In this document: piece after piece, positions 7,992 through 13,910 of the stretch
Position numbering within the stretch: position 1 is the stretch's first letter
How the letters are laid out: each line of letters begins with the position of its first letter
IMG/VR virus record: IMGVR_UViG_3300017917_001091
Span: 1-37,712 of that record
Source: a virus
Reading direction: 5' to 3' (one strand)
DNA length: 37,712 nt
Translations under genes and position numbers: made by a program
The notes under the pieces: generated by a model
Seen by the model: the letters and a program-made list of their open reading frames with translations, nothing else
Told to the model about the DNA's origin: nothing
Database searches by the model: none

Positions 7992-8591
7992 ATGAAAATA
8001 GAAAAATTTCTTCCATCAAAGCCAGTATCGTCATGGCAAAATATAAATCCAGACAGAATACAATACGAAACATTAAATTTTACATTTAGCGGAAATCTTT
8101 CAGTAAGAGGAAATAACTCTAATTTAGTATCTATATTTAAAACTAGCGGAGGATATTCTTGGGATAATCAAGCATATACTGCACAGGGATATAGTGCACC
8201 ATTAACTTTAGAATTTAATAAAAACTGTGCATATTTTGATAATGGAAGGTCTTATGCAATGATTGGATTTAATGCCGATCCAACTGCAAATGCAAGTTAT
8301 GACACATTAGATTATTGTGCATATCCTTATAGGTATGATGTATATAGTGTTCATCATAATGGAAGCCAGGTATCTTTTACAGGACAGTTTGACGTAAATA
8401 AGAAGTTTTATTTAGTTTATGATGGAACAAACATTAAACATTATAATGGATCTACATTACTTTATACTAGTCCTTCTTATACTGTTGGAACTGTTTATAT
8501 AGATAGTTCTTTTTATGCCCCAGTTCCAAATTTTGGTGGATTTAGTAATATTAGATTAACAAGAAATATTTGGAATGGAAGTTCATACTAA
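7992..8591 (+). CDS. Lectin-like tail protein
   Basis: Protein of 199 residues, beta-rich and aromatic. Segments such as GYSWDNQAYTAQGYSAPL, SYAMIGFNADP, FYLVYDGTNIKHYNG and GFSNIRLTRNIW resemble a jelly-roll (concanavalin-like) domain of the kind found in phage receptor-binding proteins. No catalytic motif is visible. It starts 2 bases after the previous stop, with AGGG 9 bases before the ATG as the only ribosome site candidate, and its stop overlaps the next ATG (TAATG). It may be a receptor-binding subunit carried by the fibre upstream. Confidence 0.55.
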   Translation: MKIEKFLPSKPVSSWQNINPDRIQYETLNFTFSGNLSVRGNNSNLVSIFKTSGGYSWDNQAYTAQGYSAPLTLEFNKNCAYFDNGRSYAMIGFNADPTANASYDTLDYCAYPYRYDVYSVHHNGSQVSFTGQFDVNKKFYLVYDGTNIKHYNGSTLLYTSPSYTVGTVYIDSSFYAPVPNFGGFSNIRLTRNIWNGSSY

Positions 8592-10309
8592 TGGATATAA
8601 GAGAGATAAGACCATCATCAAAGGTAGACAATCTTTTTGGATTTTCTCCAGTTGTAGCACAAGGTGGTGCAGAATCAACAATAACATTTAATAATATCTT
8701 ATACAAGATTCACTTATTTACAAATGTTGGATCTGATACTTTTAGAGTTATTGATTCTGGAACAGATGGAAAAGTTGAAGTTTTGGTAGTTGCTGGTGGT
8801 GGCGGTGGAGGAATGGACATGGGTGGCGGTGGTGGCGGTGGTGGTCTTATATCTACCCCATATATTGTCAGATCTGGTGAAAACATATCACTATCTGTAG
8901 GTGCTGGTGGATTAGGTGCACCAGGTGGATCAGAAAGAAGAAGTGATAATGCTGGTCCAAATCCAGGAGGTCACCAGTTTACTGTTTCTGCAACAAATGG
9001 TCAGAATTCTACTTTTGGCAACCTTACAGCAATAGGTGGTGGTTATGGAGGAAGCTCATATTTTGACTACACTCCAAATTATGGCGTAGGTTCATCTGGA
9101 GGGTGTGGTGGTGGAACTAGTGGGTATAGTAATGGAGGAGTAAAAGCAGGTCAAGCAGGTACTTCTGGTCAAGGATTTAGAGGCGGTCAAGGTGGTGGTC
9201 AATATTATTCTGGTGGTGGAGGTGGCACTGGAGAACCAGGCGTTGATTCAACTGGAACCCCACACGGAGGAAATGGAGTTTTAAATAACATATTAGGCTA
9301 TGATCTATATTGGGGTGGTGGAGGTGGTGGGTCTGCATATAGTGCATCAACTGGAGGAAATGGTGGAAGAGGTGGAGGTGGCGGTGGAGCCATAGGAACA
9401 ACATATGGTGGATCTGGATATAATGATGGTCAAAATGGTGGTGGTGGTGGACCAAATCAATGGGCACAAACAAGAGGTGGTAATGGTGGAACAAACACTG
9501 GTGGTGGAGGTGGTGGTGGTTCTCACTATAATGCAAGTAATAGTGGTGGGGATGGTGGAAGTGGAATTGTCATAGTTAGATATCCATTACAAAAGGTAAC
9601 AGATGCATATCCAACAGAAAATTTAAAATTACTTTTAGATGCTGGTGATACTAGATCATATCCAGGATCAGGAACAACTTGGACAGACTTAAGTGGCAAT
9701 GAAAATAATTTTACTATTTTATCAACTGCATATAACAGTAGTGGTGTTAAATATATGGATTTCAATGGAAGTTATGGATGTGCTAAAAAAGTTAATTCAG
9801 ATATGATAATTTATGGACCAGTAACATTTGTTGTCTGGACTAGAATTAAAACATCAACATCTGAATGGAGAACATTGTTAAGAGGACTAAGTTCTGGTCA
9901 AGACCATCAAGTAATTATAGAGGCTGGTGGATATAGAGTTGGAATGTATGATAATGATAGAGGAACTGGATTTAATACAGATGGATACTCTCAAACTTCA
10001 ATTCCTGGATGGAACACAGGTCAGTGGAATATGTTGGTTTGGAGATGGAATCCAGGTGGAGCAAATTATTATACATTGTCACTAAATGGAAGTCCACAAA
10101 CAATTGTTTCAGCAAATACATCAATTAATACAAGATTTAAAACTGGTATATGTTCTATTGGTGCATATAATAATGGAAATCAAAATGATCCATCAAATGC
10201 AAATCAGTATTGGGGAGATATTGCAAAACTATATGGATATAATAGAGTTTTAACAGATGCTGAAGTATTACAAATATTTAATAATGATAGATCAAGATTT
10301 GGAATTTAA
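8591..10309 (+). CDS. Glycine-rich adhesin with LamG-like domain
   Basis: Predicted adhesin of 572 residues. I chose the ATG at 8591, which overlaps the previous stop (TAATG); an in-frame ATG at 8570 lies inside the upstream gene. Residues 65-340 are a glycine-rich domain bounded by VEVLVVAGGGGGG and GSGIVIVRYPL, like the 5920 protein. From about 350 a second domain begins (LKLLLDAGDTRSYPGSG-TWTDLSGN) and ends with YNRVLTDAEVLQIFNND. This is the LamG/concanavalin-like pattern for carbohydrate binding. Joining a polyglycine-type bundle to a lectin-type domain suggests a composite receptor-binding tip. Confidence 0.75.
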   Translation: MDIREIRPSSKVDNLFGFSPVVAQGGAESTITFNNILYKIHLFTNVGSDTFRVIDSGTDGKVEVLVVAGGGGGGMDMGGGGGGGGLISTPYIVRSGENISLSVGAGGLGAPGGSERRSDNAGPNPGGHQFTVSATNGQNSTFGNLTAIGGGYGGSSYFDYTPNYGVGSSGGCGGGTSGYSNGGVKAGQAGTSGQGFRGGQGGGQYYSGGGGGTGEPGVDSTGTPHGGNGVLNNILGYDLYWGGGGGGSAYSASTGGNGGRGGGGGGAIGTTYGGSGYNDGQNGGGGGPNQWAQTRGGNGGTNTGGGGGGGSHYNASNSGGDGGSGIVIVRYPLQKVTDAYPTENLKLLLDAGDTRSYPGSGTTWTDLSGNENNFTILSTAYNSSGVKYMDFNGSYGCAKKVNSDMIIYGPVTFVVWTRIKTSTSEWRTLLRGLSSGQDHQVIIEAGGYRVGMYDNDRGTGFNTDGYSQTSIPGWNTGQWNMLVWRWNPGGANYYTLSLNGSPQTIVSANTSINTRFKTGICSIGAYNNGNQNDPSNANQYWGDIAKLYGYNRVLTDAEVLQIFNNDRSRFGI

Positions 10310-10318
10310 TGATATAAT
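10310..10318 (+). promoter_or_regulatory. Extended -10 promoter after a stop codon
   Basis: TGATATAAT starts directly after TAA (10307-10309). GGAGG follows at 10319-10323 and the ATG is at 10328. The predicted transcript start falls at about 10325, so the GGAGG would mostly be excluded from this RNA and could serve read-through messages only. Confidence 0.65.
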
Positions 10319-10327
10319 GGAGGAACT

Positions 10328-10675
10328 ATGGCAACATTTTCTAAACTAGCACTTTCTGGATCAACCAATGGTAAGCCAATATCAGTTTCTGCATCAGCTA
10401 CCCCTGGAACTATAATTCACACAGCACAGTCTGGAACATCTGGGCTAGATGAAGTATGGCTTTATGCTGTTAATACATCTGCATCAGCAGTAAAACTTAC
10501 AGTAGAATTTGGCGGTACTACAAGTGTTGAAAATATAGAATTAACGCTAACTGGAGAAAGTGGTCTTGTTTTAGTTATTCCAGGACTAGTATTAAATAAT
10601 TCTGAAGTTGTTAGAGCATTTGCTGGAACTGCAAGTGTTATTTCAATTTCAGGATATGTAAATAGAATATCTTAA
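10328..10675 (+). CDS. Small conserved phage structural protein
   Basis: Protein of 115 residues: MATFSKLALSGSTNGKPI, then TPGTIIHTAQSG, DEVWLYAVNTS, and an end reading VIPGLVLNNSEVVRAFAG and ISGYVNRIS. This matches a small beta-sandwich protein often found beside fibre genes in aquatic phages and usually listed as structural or hypothetical. No enzyme motif is present. It probably forms a small virion or fibre-linked part. GGAGG lies before the start, and a promoter just upstream makes it its own unit. Confidence 0.65.
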   Translation: MATFSKLALSGSTNGKPISVSASATPGTIIHTAQSGTSGLDEVWLYAVNTSASAVKLTVEFGGTTSVENIELTLTGESGLVLVIPGLVLNNSEVVRAFAGTASVISISGYVNRIS

Positions 10676-10683
10676 TCTATAAA

Positions 10684-10692
10684 TGGTATAAT
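10684..10692 (+). promoter_or_regulatory. Extended -10 promoter, near-leaderless
   Basis: TGGTATAAT ends 9 bases before the ATG at 10702. No -35 element or ribosome binding site is visible. Confidence 0.7.
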
Positions 10693-10701
10693 TAATATAC
10701 T

Positions 10702-10953
10702 ATGTCTACAATTTTTCCATTATCTGCGTCAGTTGGTCAAATATTTGATGGATATCAATATGATGGCTCTAAATGGTTATTATTAGGATATAAAAATTCA
10801 TTACCTTCCCAGGTTGGAAACGCAGGTAAGTATTTAAGAACTGATGGAGCCACATTATCATGGCAGCCAGTAGATGTCTCAAGTGATTTAGTAATTGATG
10901 GTGGATTTGCTACAGATACATATGAAATTGTTTATGATGGCGGAACGCCTTAA
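10702..10953 (+). CDS. Short fibre-like protein
   Basis: Protein of 83 residues made of known modules: a head FPLSASVGQIFDGYQYDGS as in the 4922 fibre, the LPSQVGNAGKYLRTDGA-LSWQ module, and a tail VIDGGFATDTYEIVYDGGTP. The DGGTP end resembles C-termini of other phage fibre-like proteins. It is far shorter than its paralogues, so it may be a stub carrier, an attachment adaptor, or a trimmed fibre. It overlaps by 4 bases the convergent gene on the other strand. It has its own promoter and no ribosome binding site. Confidence 0.65.
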   Translation: MSTIFPLSASVGQIFDGYQYDGSKWLLLGYKNSLPSQVGNAGKYLRTDGATLSWQPVDVSSDLVIDGGFATDTYEIVYDGGTP

Positions 10954-11162
10954 ATATTACTACTTGCTGATCTTTCATTAATAGAATCAATTTCATTAAT
11001 TACTTCAAAAGACCAAGAATTAATTCCATCTTTAAATTTATTATAATGATGTCCACAAAAATATAATTCACCATTTATACCCTTGGCTAAAATAAATGCC
11101 TGAGCACCACAACGATCACAACGGTCTGCAATTTTTAATATTTTTTCTTTTGTTTCTGTCAT
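10950..11162 (-). CDS. DUF7455-like zinc protein, antisense to operon
   Basis: Protein of 70 residues on the minus strand. RCDRCGAQAFILAK (C15, C18) followed by GELYFCGHHYNK (C36, H38, H39) is the pattern of the small actinobacterial DUF7455 proteins, which likely bind zinc through CxxC and CGHH. Their role is unknown; bacterial versions occur near sigma-factor genes. Here it is one of only two minus-strand genes and is strong evidence for an actinobacterial host. Its ATG lies 10 bases after an extended -10 (TGTTATAAA on the minus strand, 11181-11173). It could be a host-derived regulator of early or late switching, but that is inference. Confidence 0.8.
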   Translation of the reverse strand: MTETKEKILKIADRCDRCGAQAFILAKGINGELYFCGHHYNKFKDGINSWSFEVINEIDSINERSASSNI

Positions 11163-11172
11163 TTTTTCCCCG

Positions 11173-11181
11173 TTTATAACA
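11173..11181 (-). promoter_or_regulatory. Minus-strand extended -10 promoter
   Basis: Read on the minus strand this is TGTTATAAA, 10 bases before the ATG at 11162. It lies 3 bases from the plus-strand extended -10 at 11185-11193, so two RNA polymerases could not bind both at once. Confidence 0.6.
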
Positions 11182-11184
11182 TTA

Positions 11185-11193
11185 TGGTATACT
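11185..11193 (+). promoter_or_regulatory. Plus-strand extended -10 promoter
   Basis: TGGTATACT serves the membrane/coiled-coil gene. It overlaps an in-frame ATG at 11184, which makes that ATG an unlikely start because it would not be transcribed. Confidence 0.65.
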
Positions 11194-11237
11194 TAATTTT
11201 ATATTCTTTAATAGGAGTTTACCATAAAAAAGTGAAT

Positions 11238-11543
11238 ATGTCAATATGGATTATTGAAAACTGGTCCACATTATTATCCATTGGAACTCTTTTATCTGTA
11301 GGATATTTTACAGTTAGAAAATTTGAAAAAATTCTTGGAAAAGATTCAAAGGGTAGAACAATAGCAGATCGTCTAGACAGAGTAGAGCACCAATTATTTC
11401 CAAATGGTGGATCAAGCCTAGCTGATAAGGTAAACTGTTTATCAGATGACCAAGCAGAAATAAAGGCAGATTTAAAAGCAGTAAATAGAGAATTAAAAAC
11501 AGTTCATGACGTACTAATAGCATATATAGCAGATAAGAAATAG
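11238..11543 (+). CDS. Membrane-anchored coiled-coil protein, DUF2746-like
   Basis: Protein of about 101 residues. One membrane segment (WSTLLSIGTLLSVGYFTV) near the N-terminus is followed by a charged helix and the motif EHQLFPNGGSSLADKV, then a predicted coiled coil (DQAEIKADLKAVNRELKTV). The NGGSSL motif after a membrane segment is typical of actinophage DUF2746-type proteins near lysis and tail genes. It may be a holin partner or a tail/lysis accessory; the family function is not established. I chose ATG 11238; GTG 11232 is possible. AGGAG at 11213-11217 is rather far upstream. The in-frame ATG at 11184 overlaps the promoter and is rejected. Confidence 0.6.
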   Translation: MSIWIIENWSTLLSIGTLLSVGYFTVRKFEKILGKDSKGRTIADRLDRVEHQLFPNGGSSLADKVNCLSDDQAEIKADLKAVNRELKTVHDVLIAYIADKK

Positions 11544-11550
11544 AATAGTT

Positions 11551-11559
11551 TGATATAAT
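11551..11559 (+). promoter_or_regulatory. Extended -10 promoter with leader
   Basis: TGATATAAT here is followed by about 25 bases of leader, AGGAG at 11577-11581 and ATG at 11592. Unlike most promoters in the window it serves a conventional Shine-Dalgarno start and may drive the whole second fibre block. Confidence 0.65.
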
Positions 11560-11591
11560 AGGAATATATTTTATGTAGGAGTGCCCAAAAT

Positions 11592-11939
11592 ATGACCCCA
11601 GGGCTTGTAAACTTTGTATGTCCACAAGGTTCAACATTTAAAAGAACTTTGCTATATACAATAGACGATGTTCCTGTAGACTTATCTGGGTATTCTGCAA
11701 GGCTTCAGGTTAGAGAAGCATATTATTCAACAGATCCATTATTAACTCTAGCTACTTCTGGAAGTGGAATTACAATAAGTGGATCAAGTGGTTCAATATC
11801 TCTTTATGTTAGTAACACTACTACAGCAAACTTACCTGCTGGAACACATGTATACGATTTAGAATTAATTAATCCGTCTTCTGAAATAGATAGGCTTATT
11901 GAAGGTAACTGGACTGTTACTCCAGAGGTGACAAGGTAA
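11592..11939 (+). CDS. Small beta-sandwich tail protein (BppU-N-like)
   Basis: Protein of 115 residues. The pattern GSTFKRTLLYTIDDVPVDLSG, ARLQVREAYYSTDP, SGSISLYVS and AGTHVYDLELINP ending GNWTVTPEVTR fits a small beta-sandwich found in phage baseplate or fibre-anchor proteins. It likely links the fibre encoded next to the tail. AGGAG is spaced 10 bases from the ATG, and its stop overlaps the following ATG (TAATG), so the pair is probably made in fixed ratio. Confidence 0.65.
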   Translation: MTPGLVNFVCPQGSTFKRTLLYTIDDVPVDLSGYSARLQVREAYYSTDPLLTLATSGSGITISGSSGSISLYVSNTTTANLPAGTHVYDLELINPSSEIDRLIEGNWTVTPEVTR

Positions 11940-12385
11940 TGTCAGAATTAAAAGTACAAATTGATGAAATTGTAAATAATGTAGTTGTCCAAGAAGAAAC
12001 AGTAGAAGTTACCTTAGGAACATCTGGTCCTCAAGGTGGTAGAGGAACTGGAATTCTTAATGGTACAACTGCTCCAGATTCTAATTTAGGAATTATTGGA
12101 GATTTTTATTTAAATACATCAAACATGAATTTATATGGTCCAAAAACTGAAAGTGGTTGGGGTGATCCAGTTGATTTAGTTGCTAACAACGAACTAGGTC
12201 ATGAACATATCCAAGAAGTTGCTTCATCAGTTTGGACTATAGAACACGGATTAGGTTTTATACCTAATATTACAGTAGTTGATTCAGCAGGAACAGTTGT
12301 TGAGGGGTCATACGACTATCCAGATTCAAATACTGTAGTCTTAACCTTTATTGGGGCATTCTCAGGAAGGGCATTTTTATCTTAA
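11939..12385 (+). CDS. Tail fibre protein with short collagen-like patch
   Basis: Protein of 148 residues. After a beta-rich start comes a short glycine patch (TSGPQGGRGTG), then GTTAPDSNLGIIGDFYLNTS and LYGPK, the usual link between collagen-like neck and fibre head in phage fibres. The C-terminal 60 residues (VWTIEHGLGFIPNITVVDSAG ... FIGAFSGRAFLS as separate pieces) form a compact receptor-binding-type domain seen at ends of many phage fibres; the 480-residue fibre downstream has a related end. GAGGTG lies 14 bases before the ATG. Confidence 0.7.
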   Translation: MSELKVQIDEIVNNVVVQEETVEVTLGTSGPQGGRGTGILNGTTAPDSNLGIIGDFYLNTSNMNLYGPKTESGWGDPVDLVANNELGHEHIQEVASSVWTIEHGLGFIPNITVVDSAGTVVEGSYDYPDSNTVVLTFIGAFSGRAFLS

Positions 12386-12394
12386 AGGGAGGTG
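12385..12394 (+). promoter_or_regulatory. Strong Shine-Dalgarno site
   Basis: AAAGGGAGGT is the best ribosome binding site in the window and lies 10 bases before the ATG at 12405. It suggests that the following fibre is made in large amounts. Confidence 0.7.
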
Positions 12395-12404
12395 AATATA
12401 AAAT

Positions 12405-13847
12405 ATGGCTAGAAAATTTTTAACAAATATTGATTTAAATAGCAATGAATTACGCAATGGTGTTATTCATAATTTGGCTACAGATCCATTAACTGGAACT
12501 GCTGGTCAGCTATACTTCAATACTGTTGATCAAGTACTAAAAGTCTACAATGGAGTAACAAGCACATGGGAAGCCGTTGGTTCTGTTGAATTCATTGGAG
12601 ATGCAGTAGCTAATTTGCTTGACGCAGGTTATGGTATTGAACTAACATACGATGATGGTGCTGATACTCTAACTGTTGCAAATACAGGTGTTGTAAGTCT
12701 AGAAGGAACGACTAATGAAGTTCTTGTTAGTGCTTCTGCAGGTGCAGTTATTCTAAGTCTTCCAGATAATATTCATGTTGATGTTACTGGTGATTTGACT
12801 GGAAATGCAGATACAGCAACTGCACTTGAAACTGCCAGAACTATTAACCTTGCAGGAGCTCTAAGTGGAAGCGTAAGCTTTGATGGAACTTCTGATGTTA
12901 CTATTACTGCAGATATCGTAGCAGATGCAGTGACACTTGGATCAGATACAACTGGTGATTATGTTGCAAGTATTTCTGGATCTGGAGACGGTATTAGCGT
13001 TACTGGTTCTGGAGAAGGTGCTCTTGTAACAATTTCAAATACTGGTGTTACATCTGTATCAGGAACTGAAAATGAAGTTACTGTTAGTGCTTCAGCTGGT
13101 GCTGTAACAATTGGATTACCAGATGATGTAACAATTGGTGGAAATCTAACTGTAACAGGAGATCTAACTGTAAGTGGTAGTGTAACAACTTTAAATACTG
13201 AAACATTACTAGTTGAAGATAACCAAATTACATTAAATAGTAATGTAACTGGAACTCCAACAGTAAATGCAGGTATAGAAGTTGAAAGAGGCGATGAACC
13301 TAACGCAGAACTTATTTGGGATGAAAATGCTAATAAGTGGTCTGCTGGTTTAAGTGGTTCTGTTACTGCTATTTCTCTAGAAGGACATACTCACGTCTCT
13401 ACAGATATTACAGATTTTACTGAAGCTGTAGAAGATGTAGTTGGTGGTCTTGTAGAAAATACAGATACTATATCCTGGAACTATACAGATGGATCTGATA
13501 CACTAGAGGCCAATGTTGTAACGTCTGGAAGCAATTCCTACTTAACAACAGTTGGTGGTGTTGCAGTAGATCTAACAACCTTAGAACCAAAACTTGTTAC
13601 TGACGGATTTGCAAAGAAATATGCAGAACAAAATGGTTCTTTGACATCAGTTGGTGGAGTATGTACATGGACAGTAACTCACAACCTTGGAACAAAAGCT
13701 GTAGGCGTACAAGTTTACGAAGTAGCAGCAGATTATAACCAAGTTGAAGTTGATGTTCAACATACATCTGCATCTGTAGTTACATTAAAGATCAACAGTG
13801 GATCAACAATAGCAGCAGGTACCTACGAAGTTGTAGTTATTGGCTAA
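12405..13847 (+). CDS. Large tail fibre protein
   Basis: Predicted fibre of 480 residues. The head MARKFLTNIDLNSNELRNG and DPLTGTAGQLYFNT are standard for phage fibres and are partly shared with the next gene. The shaft has LTYDDGADTLTVANTGV and repeated VSLEGTTNEVLVSASAG-type units, then a module GDLTVSGSVTTLNTETLLVE with IEVERGDEPNAELIWDE, paralogous to part of the 960-residue fibre. The C-terminus (VCTWTVTHNLGTKAVGVQV to GTYEVVVIG) is a small receptor-binding-type domain. Codons include more CTT and GCA than neighbours, and with the strong ribosome site this fits high expression. It is a good candidate for the main fibre. Confidence 0.8.
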   Translation: MARKFLTNIDLNSNELRNGVIHNLATDPLTGTAGQLYFNTVDQVLKVYNGVTSTWEAVGSVEFIGDAVANLLDAGYGIELTYDDGADTLTVANTGVVSLEGTTNEVLVSASAGAVILSLPDNIHVDVTGDLTGNADTATALETARTINLAGALSGSVSFDGTSDVTITADIVADAVTLGSDTTGDYVASISGSGDGISVTGSGEGALVTISNTGVTSVSGTENEVTVSASAGAVTIGLPDDVTIGGNLTVTGDLTVSGSVTTLNTETLLVEDNQITLNSNVTGTPTVNAGIEVERGDEPNAELIWDENANKWSAGLSGSVTAISLEGHTHVSTDITDFTEAVEDVVGGLVENTDTISWNYTDGSDTLEANVVTSGSNSYLTTVGGVAVDLTTLEPKLVTDGFAKKYAEQNGSLTSVGGVCTWTVTHNLGTKAVGVQVYEVAADYNQVEVDVQHTSASVVTLKINSGSTIAAGTYEVVVIG

Positions 13848-13849
13848 AG

Positions 13850-13855
13850 TATAAT
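13850..13855 (+). promoter_or_regulatory. -10 element before hairpin leader
   Basis: TATAAT lies 2 bases after the previous stop. It lacks the upstream TG found in most other promoters here. A transcript would start near 13862 and carry the hairpin at 13865-13890. Confidence 0.5.
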
Positions 13856-13864
13856 ATAACGTGG

Positions 13865-13890
13865 GGGGCTGGATGAAATACTCCAGCTCC
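13865..13890 (+). promoter_or_regulatory. Leader hairpin before 960-residue fibre
   Basis: GGGGCTGGA (13865-13873) pairs with TCCAGCTCC (13882-13890) through 9 pairs including one G-T, with an 8-base loop. No T-run follows, so it is not a simple terminator. It leaves the ribosome site AAGGA (13901-13905) free. It could stabilise the mRNA or bind a regulator. An 18-codon ORF starts inside it at 13873 and overlaps the fibre start in another frame. Confidence 0.5.
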
Positions 13891-13910
13891 TCATACCAAA
13901 AAGGAATTTT

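Noticed and set aside
8570-8590. Longer start for the glycine-rich LamG protein
   Set aside because: It lies within the upstream gene; ATG 8591 has the usual TAATG coupling.
9177-9536. Minus-strand ORF of 119 codons rich in His and Leu
   Set aside because: It is the mirror of the glycine-rich reading frame (GGT/GGA codons) and has no start signal or protein-like character.
11184-11237. Longer start for the membrane/coiled-coil gene
   Set aside because: The ATG at 11184 overlaps the extended -10 promoter and would not be transcribed from it; the added residues are hydrophobic noise.
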